Assembly: GCF_014200435.1 (NCBI RefSeq)
Contig: NZ_JACHBR010000004.1
Location: forward strand, 58,083 to 122,082
Source: Sphaerisporangium krabiense
GTDB taxonomy: Bacteria > Actinomycetota > Actinomycetes > Streptosporangiales > Streptosporangiaceae
DNA: 64,000 bases
Direction: 5' to 3'
In this document: positions 33,866-42,623 of the stretch, piece after piece
Layout: every line of letters begins with the position of its first letter
Position numbering within the stretch: the first letter of the stretch is position 1
The notes under the pieces: generated by a model
Databases searched by the model: none
Told to the model about the DNA's origin: nothing
The model's input: the letters and a program-made list of their open reading frames with translations, nothing else
Program-made: the position numbers and the translations under genes

Positions 33866-35136
33866 CCCAGAACCCTTCCAACGGCGCTCTTGCCGGCCAT
33901 GACACGTCCCGAGCGGGCTCGCTGCGGCTGATGCCCGCCGACCACCAGGCCTGCCTGGACCCCTACATGCGCCAGATCATCACCAACCGCAAATCCGGGC
34001 TGTCGCTGAACCACATCATCGGCTGCCCGCTGGACTGCGGCTACTGCGTCCGCCACTTCTGGGGCAACTTCGACCAGAAGGTCCCCCAACTGCTCATCCC
34101 CACCGCCGACGCCGTCGACCTGCTGGTCGACCATCCGCAGTTCCGGCCCGGCGCCACCCCGCTGCAGTTGTTCAACAAGGCCACCGACCCGATGCTGCCC
34201 GGCGTCAAACCGCACACCTTCGCCGTGCTGGAGGACCTGGACCGGCGCGGCCTCGGCAACCTGGTGCTCATCATCACGCGCTTCCACATCACCCAGCAGG
34301 ACATGACCCGGCTGGAACAGCTCACCCACATCCGCCCGACCCTGCTGTTCACCTACAGCGGCATCACCGACGACCGGGTGGAACCGATCGCCAAGACCAC
34401 CACCACGGTGGACTCCCTGCGCACCGCCGCCGCCCACGCCCGGCGCACGAAAGTCATCTTGTACTGGCGGCCCATCGTGCCCGGCTGGAACGACGACCCC
34501 GACACCATGGCCCACGTACTCGGCGTCGCATCCGGCGCCGGCGTGGACGCCATCGTGTTCACCGGCTACTACCACAAACCACAGAACGCCTCCTACCTAC
34601 GCGATCTAGGCGTCACCATGCCCTACGGCGAGGGCTGGCAACGCCGCAAAGTGCTGCCCGCCGAACTGGACGCCCGCGTCGTTCAGGCCTGGCGCGACTC
34701 AGGCATCACCATCCCGCTGTACCGCAAGACCTCCTGCGGCGTCACCGCCTCCTGGCAGCTGCCCGACTACAACGGCCACCTGGGCGTGCCGCAGCTGTGC
34801 GACATCTGCCCGGCCGAGCAGGTCGCCCGCTGCGCCGCCGCCCTGCGCGCGCCCAGCGACGAGGAGTTCCGCGCCGCTCTGGAATCCTTCGGCTTCGACC
34901 CGGGTACGCCGTTCATGGTGGAAGACGGCCATGTGCTGACCGGCGACCTGGGCGAGCAACGCCGCTACGCCCTGCAGCACCACTTCGGGTTCCAGATCTG
35001 GGAAGTCGAACATCCCCACCTTCCCACCGCGCACGGCCGGGCTCTGGAAGGCTACGCACTGAGCCCACAGCAGCAGGCACACCTGCGGGGCGCGCGCGAA
35101 CGGCTCACCACCGCGGCGCGCTACGACGACGACTGA
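33862..35136 (+). CDS. Radical SAM enzyme with C-terminal Cys-rich segment
   Basis: A 424-residue protein. Cys55, Cys59 and Cys62 form the CX3CX2C [4Fe-4S]/SAM motif in 'GCPLDCGYCVRHFW'. A partial TIM-barrel follows with 'TYSGITDDRVEPI' and 'ILYWRPIVPGWND'. The C-terminal half has more cysteines ('KTSCGVTAS', 'LCDICPAEQVARC') that could hold an auxiliary cluster. It begins four bases inside the end of the NDK gene. The chemistry is unknown. In this operon a radical modification of the nucleotide base or sugar is plausible. It lacks obvious RiPP-recognition features. Confidence 0.85.
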   Translation: MTQNPSNGALAGHDTSRAGSLRLMPADHQACLDPYMRQIITNRKSGLSLNHIIGCPLDCGYCVRHFWGNFDQKVPQLLIPTADAVDLLVDHPQFRPGATPLQLFNKATDPMLPGVKPHTFAVLEDLDRRGLGNLVLIITRFHITQQDMTRLEQLTHIRPTLLFTYSGITDDRVEPIAKTTTTVDSLRTAAAHARRTKVILYWRPIVPGWNDDPDTMAHVLGVASGAGVDAIVFTGYYHKPQNASYLRDLGVTMPYGEGWQRRKVLPAELDARVVQAWRDSGITIPLYRKTSCGVTASWQLPDYNGHLGVPQLCDICPAEQVARCAAALRAPSDEEFRAALESFGFDPGTPFMVEDGHVLTGDLGEQRRYALQHHFGFQIWEVEHPHLPTAHGRALEGYALSPQQQAHLRGARERLTTAARYDDD

Positions 35137-35162
35137 CCGCACCAGCGCACGGGAGGCACGTC

Positions 35163-35810
35163 ATGCGGCACCTTGAGTGGACCACCGCGCCGCTGGTCGC
35201 GCTCGACCTGGAAGGCACCGGCAGCCAAGACCGCGACGCCGAGGCCATCTTGGAGATCGGCCTGGTCCCCATGCCTGACGGCCGCCCCGACCTCGCCCAC
35301 GCCTACCACTCCCTGGTCAACCCCGGGCGGCGCATCCCACGCCGCCCGTGGATCTCCCCCGGCCTCACCAACGACACCCTGGCAGAGGCCCCCGCGTTCC
35401 ACGCCATCGCACCAGAGCTGACGGCCCGCCTGGACGGCGTCTACATCCTCGGCCACAACGTGCAAGTGGACTGGCGGCTACTGTCCCGGCACTGCACCAC
35501 CCTGCGCCCGGCCGGGCTGATCGACACCCTGAAACTCGCCCGAGCAGTCCACCCAGGCCGCAGCGGCCACAGCCTGACCGCGCTCCTGCACACCTACGAT
35601 CTGCACGACCAGGTGAGCTCGCTGGTCCCCGGCGGGCAAGCACACCGCGCACTGTGGGACGCCGCCGGTGCCGCGCTCCTGCTGCCCGACCTCATCCACC
35701 AACTGACCAGCAAACGCCCATTCACCGTCACAGACCTTCTGGCGGCCGCGGCCGTGCCACTCGGCATCGAGACCAACCACGACACCCCAGAGCAGATCTG
35801 CCTGCTGTGA
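35163..35810 (+). CDS. DnaQ-like 3'-5' exonuclease (DEDDh)
   Basis: A 215-residue protein with the four acidic residues and His of DEDDh exonucleases: Asp15 and Glu17 in 'VALDLEGTGS', Asp103 in 'HNVQVDWRLL', then His161 and Asp166 in 'HRALWDAAG'. It removes 3' nucleotides from DNA or RNA. It starts 26 bases after the radical SAM gene on the same strand and is probably co-transcribed. A specialised exonuclease next to nucleotide-modifying enzymes may recycle or discriminate modified nucleic acid. Confidence 0.88.
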   Translation: MRHLEWTTAPLVALDLEGTGSQDRDAEAILEIGLVPMPDGRPDLAHAYHSLVNPGRRIPRRPWISPGLTNDTLAEAPAFHAIAPELTARLDGVYILGHNVQVDWRLLSRHCTTLRPAGLIDTLKLARAVHPGRSGHSLTALLHTYDLHDQVSSLVPGGQAHRALWDAAGAALLLPDLIHQLTSKRPFTVTDLLAAAAVPLGIETNHDTPEQICLL

Positions 35811-36229
35811 AAGCGTTGCGGCAACGTAGAACATTGGCCATGGTTCAATGCGCGTCCGACCAGGGACCGTGTTGACCTGCTCTGCTCTAGCTACCTGCTA
35901 TCGCCAAAGTGCCGCACCCGGTTACTGGAAGTGTGCACCGTGCTCGCCGTCAACCGCATTGACGCGCCGGGGGGCTACTACGGCAACTGACGGGCCGGTG
36001 CTGTCGGGGTGACGCCACTCTGGCCGAAGCGGACATCGCCGCTGTGGCGGCCCACTGGGCGGGACACTGGATGCCGGGGCGGGCTGCCTGCCTGGAGGAC
36101 GCCCTCGCCGGGATGCTGACGGCGGCAGCTCGAGGGCGGCGCCCGCGGGTGCTGCTGACGAGTCGGATCACCCTGATAGGCCGTACCACGTTGTGCATCG
36201 AATCTGACATCCGGTAAGGGAGCCGCATC
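35811..36229 (+). other. Gap with a remnant of a B2-like protease fragment and a possible micro-ORF
   Basis: One frame (35963-36217) has no good start but reads like a piece of a lasso-peptide B2/transglutaminase-like protein: 'EADIAAVAAHWAGHWMPGRA', with the Cys in 'CLEDALAGML'. It ends at TAA before any His/Asp of the triad. Upstream, in another frame, a GTG at 35940 with GGAAG eight bases before it encodes a 16-residue peptide ending 'NRIDAPGGYYGN'. Both readings are tentative. The ribosome site of the methyltransferase begins at 36216. Confidence 0.35.
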
Positions 36230-37288
36230 GTGGCCAGCGCCACCACCCCCAGCCCGCCCGTTCAGGACGCGCTCAACCGCGTCACCAACGCGCACTACAC
36301 GCAGCAGGCCGACGGCAGCACCCTGCCGCAGACCTCCGCCCCGGAGATCGTCGCCACCATGCTGGACCTGCTGCAGGTCCAGCCGGGCCAGCACGTCCGG
36401 GAGATCGGCACCGGGTCGGGCTACTCCACCGCCCTGCTGTCCCACCTCGTCGGTTCCACCGGCACCGTCACCTCCATTGACATCGACCCGGAGCTGACAC
36501 GCCGAGCCAGGCAACGGCTGGACGCCGACGAGTGCGCCAACGTCACGCTGATCGCCGGCGACGGTGCCGCCGAGGCTCCCGGACCGCACGCCGATCGCAT
36601 CATCGCCTGGGCCACCATGCAGCACATCCCGACGGCCTGGACCCGGCACGCCGCTCCCGGCGCGCTCATCGTCACCCCCGTGGAGGTGACTGACGCGGCC
36701 AAGACCTTCCTCGTCATCAGGGGCCGGCGCGGCGACCACGACCAGGCGCTCACCGCCGACCGGCTCCTGCACGCCGGGTTCGTCGAAGCCGTCCCGGACG
36801 TGCTGGACCAGTGGATCGTCCCGCCACGCGGCGTGGACGCCCTGACCCGCGACGACGAAGATCAGCCCTGGTGGCTGTCCGCGCCATGGCTACGCTCCAG
36901 CGCGGACGGCACAGGAGACGACCTGCTCAACCGCCTCATCACCCACCAACGGCACGGCGAAGGCCCCCTGACCAACCACGAGCGCGCCGCGGACTTCTGG
37001 GCCTACCTGCTGGCCGGCCGACCCGACGGGCTGACCACGGCCGCGCTGGGTGAGCCGCTGTGGCGTATCGGCGCCTCGACCCCCACCGGCGTCGCCCTCA
37101 TCACCCCGAGCCAGGCGGATCACCACATCGCCGCGGGCGACGACAGCGCCACCGACTTGCTGAACACCTGGGCACGTCAGTGGCGTGAAGGAGGCGAACC
37201 AGGACTTGACCAGATGCGCCCCGTCCTGCACCCGGCCCACGACGGCTGGATCGTCCGCGTCGCTCCCCAGGGCGAAGAGAACGACTGA
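36230..37288 (+). CDS. PCMT-type SAM-dependent methyltransferase
   Basis: A 352-residue protein. The N-terminal part (about residues 25-170) follows protein-L-isoaspartate methyltransferases: 'LPQTSAPEIVATMLDLLQVQ', the SAM loop 'VREIGTGSGYSTALLSHLVG', the acidic 'SIDIDPEL' and 'NVTLIAGDG'. The C-terminal 180 residues are an extra domain. PCMT-like enzymes with such extensions act on RiPP precursor peptides in actinomycetes (FxLD-type and similar systems) as well as on isoaspartyl residues. AAGGGAG precedes the GTG start. The last gene of the same-strand set; its relation to the nucleotide genes is uncertain. Confidence 0.8.
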   Translation: MASATTPSPPVQDALNRVTNAHYTQQADGSTLPQTSAPEIVATMLDLLQVQPGQHVREIGTGSGYSTALLSHLVGSTGTVTSIDIDPELTRRARQRLDADECANVTLIAGDGAAEAPGPHADRIIAWATMQHIPTAWTRHAAPGALIVTPVEVTDAAKTFLVIRGRRGDHDQALTADRLLHAGFVEAVPDVLDQWIVPPRGVDALTRDDEDQPWWLSAPWLRSSADGTGDDLLNRLITHQRHGEGPLTNHERAADFWAYLLAGRPDGLTTAALGEPLWRIGASTPTGVALITPSQADHHIAAGDDSATDLLNTWARQWREGGEPGLDQMRPVLHPAHDGWIVRVAPQGEEND

Positions 37289-37593
37289 GGCATACACCAG
37301 GCTGCGTTTTTGACACGGCGGCTCCTCACCCAATGGCACGAAGCCGCTGCTGTTCCCCCGGCTATGCGCCTGATGACGGGCCTGGACCACTCGACCGTCG
37401 CCGCGCACCTGCGATACCCGGGCGCCGAACCTGACCCACTGATCGACCTGGTTCGACCCCCAGGGCAAACCGGCCCGGGCTGCAGCGTTCGACCCGGCTG
37501 CAACATTCAGCCCGACCGCACCGGAGCGTTCGGCCCGGCTGCAGTGTTCAACCGGGCCGCACCGTAGCGTTCGGCCACGTTCTACCTCAGAGG
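37289..37593. other. Convergent intergenic stretch with two 41-base tandem repeats
   Basis: Between the methyltransferase and NRPS stop codons. Two copies of a 41-base unit, each starting GTTCG.CCCGGCTGCA, lie at 37487-37527 and 37528-37568, with a third partial copy beginning at 37569. The copies differ at several positions. No gene is convincing here. Confidence 0.6.
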
Positions 37594-40500
37594 TCAGCCG
37601 CGCTCCCCGTCCTCGTCCAGCGCGGCGATGAGCCGGGCCGGGGTGCGGGACCGGAACAGTGCGCGGATCGTGACGCCGGGCCCTAGGACGGCGCCCGCTC
37701 GGGCGACCAGGCGCATGGCGAGCATCGAGTCGCCGCCGAGGGCGAAGAAGTCGTCGGCGGGGGCGACGCGCGGGACGTCCAGGACCTCGGCGAACAGCTC
37801 GCACACGACCTCCTCGCGCGAGGTGCGCGGCGCGCCCGTGGGCGCGGGGCCGGGGACGGGGAGCGCGGCGCGGTCCACCCGGCCGTTCGCGGCCACGGGC
37901 AGCGTGTCCACCACCACGAAGTGGGTCGGGATCATGTACGCGGGCAGGAGCGCGCCGACGTGCGCGCGCACCGCCTCGACGTCCACGCCCGACCCGCCGT
38001 TGAGCACCCGCACCCCGCGCACGGTGTACGGCGCGGTGACGCGGTGGGGCGCGCCCGCGCCGTTACCCCGGCCGTTGGACCCGTGCGGGCCATGGCCGTT
38101 GGATTCGTACCGCTCACGGCCGTTGGACCCGTACCTGTCGCGGTCGCCGGATTCGTAACGGTCACGGCCGTCGGGCTGGTACCCGTCGCGGTTCCCGGAT
38201 TCGTACCGGTCACGGCCGTCGGGCCCGTGCCTGTCGCGGTTCCCGGATTCGTACCGGTCACGCCCCTTGGGCCCGTGCCTGTCGCGGTCGCCGGATTCGT
38301 ACCGGTCACGGCCGTCGGACCCGGAGCCGTGCCCCTCGCGGTCGCCGGACTCGTAGCGGTCGTGGTCGTCGGGGGCCTGCCCAGTGCGGTCGTTGGCGCG
38401 GTGGGCGCCGGGGGGGCGGCCGTTCAGGCGGGTCGCGGGGGGCGGTTCCTGCGTGGCGCTCGTGCCGAGGGCGCCGAGTTCGGGGGGCTGCACGTACGCG
38501 ATCAGGCGCTTCTCGCCTGGTCTGTCCTCTCGGACGACGACCGCGGCCCGGCCCACCGACGGGGCCGCCTCCACCGCCGCCTGCACCTCGCGCGGTTCGA
38601 CGCGCAATCCGTCGATCTTCACCTGGGCGTCGATGCGGCCGGCGAGCTCCAGCTCCCCCTGGGCGTTCCACCGGGCCCGCTCGCCCGTCCTGACCATGCG
38701 CTCCCCCGGCGCGCCGTAGGGGTCGGCGAGGAAGCGTTCGGCGCCGGACGCCGGGCGGGCGGAGTACCCGCGCGCCACCCCCGGCCCCGCGATGTACAGC
38801 TCGCCGACCACGCCCGGCGGGACGAGCCTGAGGGAGGCGTCCAGCACGTAGGCCCGCGCGGCCGCCAGGGGACGGCCGATCGGCACCAGGCCGGGCACCG
38901 GGCCGTCGTCCGGCAGGGGGTGGCGCGTGGCGAAGGACGTCGTCTCGGGCGACCCGTAGGCGTTGACCACGCGCAGGCCCGGATACCGGTCGCGTAGGCG
39001 GCGCACGAGGGGCGCGGGCAGGGCGTCGCCGCACACCCACACCTCGCGCAGGACGCCGAGCGCCGCGGGGGCGTCGGTGGCCAGCCGCGTGAATAGGGAC
39101 GTCGTCATGAACGCCGCCCCGGCCCCGCGCCCGGTGAGCGTGCGGGCCGCCGCGACGGACTCCGGCTCCCCGGACGGCGCGATCACGCACCGGCCGCCGT
39201 TCAGCAGCGGGATCCATATCTCGTACGCCGAGGCGTCGAACGCCTGCGCCGCGTGCACGAGCACCCGTTCGTACGCCGGGTCCGCGAAGGCGGGGTCCCG
39301 GGCCAGGGCCGTCACGCCGGCGTGGGTGACCGCCACGCCCTTCGGCCCCGCGTCCGTCCCGGGGGTGTAGGTGACGTAGGCGAGGCCGCCGGGCGGGATC
39401 GCGGGAGGCGGCGCCTGGTCGCGCACGCGGGGCGGCGCGGGCTCGGCGCCGACGACGATCACCCACGCCGGGTGGTCGAACCGCACCGTGCGCGACGCCT
39501 CGTCCAGCAGCAGCACCTTGGCCCCGGTCTCGGCGACGATCGCGCTCAGCCGGGACGGCGGGTCGCGGCGGTCCAGCGGCACGTAGGCGCCGCCGGCCTT
39601 CAGCACGGCCAGCAGGGACACGACCAGTTCGGGCGAGCGTTCCATCAGGACCGCGACGGTGACCTCCGGCCCCACCTCCAGCTCGGCGAGCCGGCGCGCC
39701 AGCCTGGCCGCCCGCGCGTCGAGCTCGGCGTAGGTCATGGTCTCGTCCCCGTACTCCAGGGCCACGGCGCCGGGGGCGCGCCGCGCCTGCTCGGCGAAAA
39801 CCTCCGGCACGGTCGCCGCCCACGGGTCCGGGTGGTCTCCGGTGTCCCGCCGGCCGGCGTTGCCGTCGGCCAGCACGCGGCGGCGTTCGGCGGGCGTGAG
39901 CAGCTCCACCTCGCCGATCCGCAGCCCCGGGCGCGCGGTGACCTGCTCCAGCACCAGCAGCAGGCACGCGACCAGCCGGGCCACGGTCTCGCGGTCGAAC
40001 AGGTCGGTGGCGTACTCGGCGACCCCGGCCAGGCCGCGCGGCTCGCCGCCGCCGGTCTCCCACAGGTGGAGGCCGAGCTCGAACGGCGCGACGAGCCGGG
40101 GCACGTCCTGGAAGGCCGCGCCGGGGAAGGGCGGGTCGCCGCCGTGCGGGGTGAAGGTCAGCGCCACCTGGAACAGCGGGTTCCAGGCGAGGGACCTCTC
40201 GGGGGCCAGCTCGCGGACCACCCGGTCGAAGGGGACGTCCTGGTGGGCGTGGGCGGCGAGCCCCGCCGCGCGCACCCGGTCCAGCAGCGCGCGGAAGGCC
40301 GGGTCGCCCGAGGTGTCGGCGCGCACGACGATCGGGTTGAGGAAGGAGCCGACCAGGTCGTCCAGGTGGCCGTCCGAGCGTCCGGGGACCGGCGTGCCGA
40401 TCGGGATGTCCTCACCCGCGCCGCACCGGGTCAGCACGGTGGCGAGCGCCGCCTGCAGGACCATGGACACGGTGGCCGCCGACCCTCGGGACAGCGCGAC

Positions 40501-41508
40501 CATCCGGCGGTGCAGCTCCTCCCCCACGGTGAACGTGACGGCGGCGCCCCGGTGGGAGGGGACGGCGGGGCGGGGCCGGTCGGCCGGGAGGACGGGGCGC
40601 GCCGGGAGGCCGTCCAGGGCGCGCCGCCAGAACGCCAGCCGCGCCGCCACCTCGGGGGTGTCCTCGTCGTCGAGCGTCTCGTGCTGCCACAGGCTGTAGT
40701 CGGCGTAGGTGGCGGGCAGGGGCGCGAACTCCGGGGCCGCGCCGTTCCCGCGCGCCCGGTAGGCCAGCGCGAGGTCGCGCAGCAGCGGGCGCACCGACCA
40801 GTCGTCGGCGGCGAAGCGGTGCAGCAGCACCAGCAGCACGTGCTCGGGCTCCGGGGCGTCCTCGACGGTGAACAGCCACGCCCGCAGCGGCGGGCCGGCG
40901 GCGATGTCGATGAGCTCCCGGGACGCCTCGGCGAGCGTCCCCTCCAGTTCGCCGGCCCGTACGGCGATCCGGCGGAGGCGGGGCCGCGCCGTGTCGAGCA
41001 CCTTCTGGTACGGGAGGCCGTCGAGCTGGGGGTACACCGTGCGCAGCGGCTCGTGCCTGGCCACCACGTCGCCGAGCGCCGCCTCCAGCGCCGCCGCGTC
41101 GACCTCGCCGCGTAGGCACAGCGCCACGGGCATGGTGTGCCGCGGGCTCGGCCCCTCCGCCTGGGCCAGGAAGCACAGCCGCCGCTGGCCGGACGACAAC
41201 GGCACGCGCGCCGGGCGGGGCAGGACGACCGGCACGGGCCCGCGGACGCCGGGCCCCTCGGCGGCCAGCGCCCGGGCCACGCCCGCCACGCTGGGGCCGC
41301 GGAACAGGACGCGGGCGCGGGCACGCGCGCCGAACACGGCCCGGACCCGGCCGATCAGCCGGACCGCCAGCCGCGAGTCGCCGCCCAGCGCGAAGAAGTC
41401 GTCGTCGACTCCCACCCGCGGCACGTCCAGGACCTCGGCGAAAAGACCGCAGAGGATCTCCTGCTCGGGGGTGCGGGGCACGTGGCCGGGGAAGAGCGAC
41501 GAGAACAC
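37594..41508 (-). CDS. Non-ribosomal peptide synthetase, T-C-A-T, with altered active-site motifs
   Basis: A 1304-residue protein. An N-terminal carrier domain ('FFALGGDSRLAVRL') leads to a condensation domain whose HHxxxDG motif reads 'HRFAADD' (His230, Arg231, Asp235). An adenylation domain follows ('YTPGTDAGPKGV' for A3, 'FDASAYEIW', 'NAYGSPETT', 'VRTGERARW' for YxTGD, 'GRIDAQVKIDGLRVE'). Its end reads 'NGRVDR', so the A10 Lys is Arg1210. A second carrier domain ('FFALGGDSMLAMRL') closes the protein. There is no thioesterase. About six 16-residue repeats interrupt the A domain at residues 1050-1140. The start at 41508 follows GAAGGGAA. Changes in C, A3, A7 and A10 make normal activity doubtful. 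The nearby PPTase could prime the carriers. Confidence 0.9.
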   Translation of the reverse strand: MFSSLFPGHVPRTPEQEILCGLFAEVLDVPRVGVDDDFFALGGDSRLAVRLIGRVRAVFGARARARVLFRGPSVAGVARALAAEGPGVRGPVPVVLPRPARVPLSSGQRRLCFLAQAEGPSPRHTMPVALCLRGEVDAAALEAALGDVVARHEPLRTVYPQLDGLPYQKVLDTARPRLRRIAVRAGELEGTLAEASRELIDIAAGPPLRAWLFTVEDAPEPEHVLLVLLHRFAADDWSVRPLLRDLALAYRARGNGAAPEFAPLPATYADYSLWQHETLDDEDTPEVAARLAFWRRALDGLPARPVLPADRPRPAVPSHRGAAVTFTVGEELHRRMVALSRGSAATVSMVLQAALATVLTRCGAGEDIPIGTPVPGRSDGHLDDLVGSFLNPIVVRADTSGDPAFRALLDRVRAAGLAAHAHQDVPFDRVVRELAPERSLAWNPLFQVALTFTPHGGDPPFPGAAFQDVPRLVAPFELGLHLWETGGGEPRGLAGVAEYATDLFDRETVARLVACLLLVLEQVTARPGLRIGEVELLTPAERRRVLADGNAGRRDTGDHPDPWAATVPEVFAEQARRAPGAVALEYGDETMTYAELDARAARLARRLAELEVGPEVTVAVLMERSPELVVSLLAVLKAGGAYVPLDRRDPPSRLSAIVAETGAKVLLLDEASRTVRFDHPAWVIVVGAEPAPPRVRDQAPPPAIPPGGLAYVTYTPGTDAGPKGVAVTHAGVTALARDPAFADPAYERVLVHAAQAFDASAYEIWIPLLNGGRCVIAPSGEPESVAAARTLTGRGAGAAFMTTSLFTRLATDAPAALGVLREVWVCGDALPAPLVRRLRDRYPGLRVVNAYGSPETTSFATRHPLPDDGPVPGLVPIGRPLAAARAYVLDASLRLVPPGVVGELYIAGPGVARGYSARPASGAERFLADPYGAPGERMVRTGERARWNAQGELELAGRIDAQVKIDGLRVEPREVQAAVEAAPSVGRAAVVVREDRPGEKRLIAYVQPPELGALGTSATQEPPPATRLNGRPPGAHRANDRTGQAPDDHDRYESGDREGHGSGSDGRDRYESGDRDRHGPKGRDRYESGNRDRHGPDGRDRYESGNRDGYQPDGRDRYESGDRDRYGSNGRERYESNGHGPHGSNGRGNGAGAPHRVTAPYTVRGVRVLNGGSGVDVEAVRAHVGALLPAYMIPTHFVVVDTLPVAANGRVDRAALPVPGPAPTGAPRTSREEVVCELFAEVLDVPRVAPADDFFALGGDSMLAMRLVARAGAVLGPGVTIRALFRSRTPARLIAALDEDGERG
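38101..38360. repeat. 48-bp minisatellite inside the NRPS gene
   Basis: The 9-mer GGATTCGTA recurs at 38101, 38149, 38197, 38245 and 38293, exactly 48 bases apart. A diverged copy follows at 38347. On the coding strand each unit encodes 16 residues of the form RDRYESG(D/N)RDRxGxxG. The array stays in frame and lies between adenylation motifs A8 and A10. Confidence 0.9.
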
Positions 41509-42623
41509 GGGATTCCCTTCGTTCGGACGGGTGGGGGGGCGGTGGCGGCGCCTTCCTGTGACGCGAGGACGGCGCCGCCGTCGTGCGGGTGTCCGGGCAC
41601 GGGCGGACGGCGGGCGGGGTCCCGGGGCGGAGGTCGCGCAGGACGCGACGGGCGCAGGCGACACTCCCGCCCGTGCCCGCGACGCGGCGTGGGTCGCGGT
41701 GCCACGCCCGTCCCCGGCCCGTGAGACACGTCCCGCTCATGTGCGAGTACGTGGCCCGGACGCGTCGCTGCGCCCGGCGGGGCCTTGAGGACCGTCCCGG
41801 CCGAGGGACCGGCGGCCGGGACGGTCGGCGTGAGAGGTCAGACTTCCGTCACGGTGGTCGGATCGGCCGGTCGTGTAACGATCCAACACCTGGCGGCATT
41901 TTCGGCGCGTCGCACGCCGGAACGTACGGTCTTCACGGCCCCACCGTCTCGCACGGCGCGCCGGGAAGGCGAGAAATCTCGTGGTTCACCGGCACGGGAC
42001 AGGCGCCGGCCGGAGCGTTCTCGAAGGGGGTGCGCCACCATCTGTGCGTCCAATTGATGTCGCCACCCCCGAGATGGCACACGGTCACGATCTCGGCCAC
42101 GAAACCTCTGTTCCCCGGTTACCGATTCGATTCGGTCTGCTGGCAACCATAGGGCCGTCAAAGCACTCGACGCAAGGGCCCCCGCCATATCGGAACCGTC
42201 TTCGTCGAGTTTCCGCCATCACATTCTCACTATCCAACTGCGATTATGCGAATGAGCAGCTCAGTCCGCACGCCCGCCGCGGACGCCGGGCTTTAGCGCC
42301 GCCATTGGACCGCTCCCGTTATGGACGCCCGCAAACGGTTTGCCTAGAGTGACACGGGTCCGTAACCCGGCGTGGCCGAACACGTTTCCCCGGGTCCGCG
42401 CGCCGGTCCCGGGACGCGGCGACCAGTCCTGTTGTCGCATTCGCGATAGTACGTTACGGCGTCGCGCGGACGCGCGGAGAGCACCGGCGGCCATGGTGCC
42501 GCTAAAACGTCGCCTCGACCTTTCCGAGTGATATTCGGTAATGCTTCCGGCCGGATCGGCCGCTGTCTCGCATTCCGGGACGCTCGATATCGGATGGCGC
42601 GATTCACGGGCTCGTGAATGCTT
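41509..42623. other. Long gene-poor stretch between the NRPS and AraC genes
   Basis: These 1115 bases have no open frame with a family-like product or good ribosome site. From about 42100 to 42540 base composition is AT-richer. A near-palindrome, ACCGATTCGATTCGGT, lies near 42119-42135. Promoters for the minus-strand NRPS should be near 41520-41700. Confidence 0.5.

Noticed and set aside
33862..36217. Radical SAM enzyme plus micro-ORF as a mycofactocin-like RiPP
   Set aside because: The peptide end differs from the MftA terminus, no MftB-like recognition protein is present and the operon partners are nucleotide enzymes.
23087..37593. Integrative element with integrase and attachment sites
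   Set aside because: Decay and lower GC suggest transfer, but no integrase, transposase, excisionase, tRNA or matching terminal repeats were seen, so the boundaries cannot be called.
38101..38360. CRISPR-like periodic repeats
   Set aside because: The period is constant with near-identical units and no unique spacers, and the array codes in frame inside the NRPS.
41785..42188. Small open frames on both strands between the NRPS and AraC genes
   Set aside because: No ribosome site, no coherent protein character and overlapping frames of equal length on both strands.
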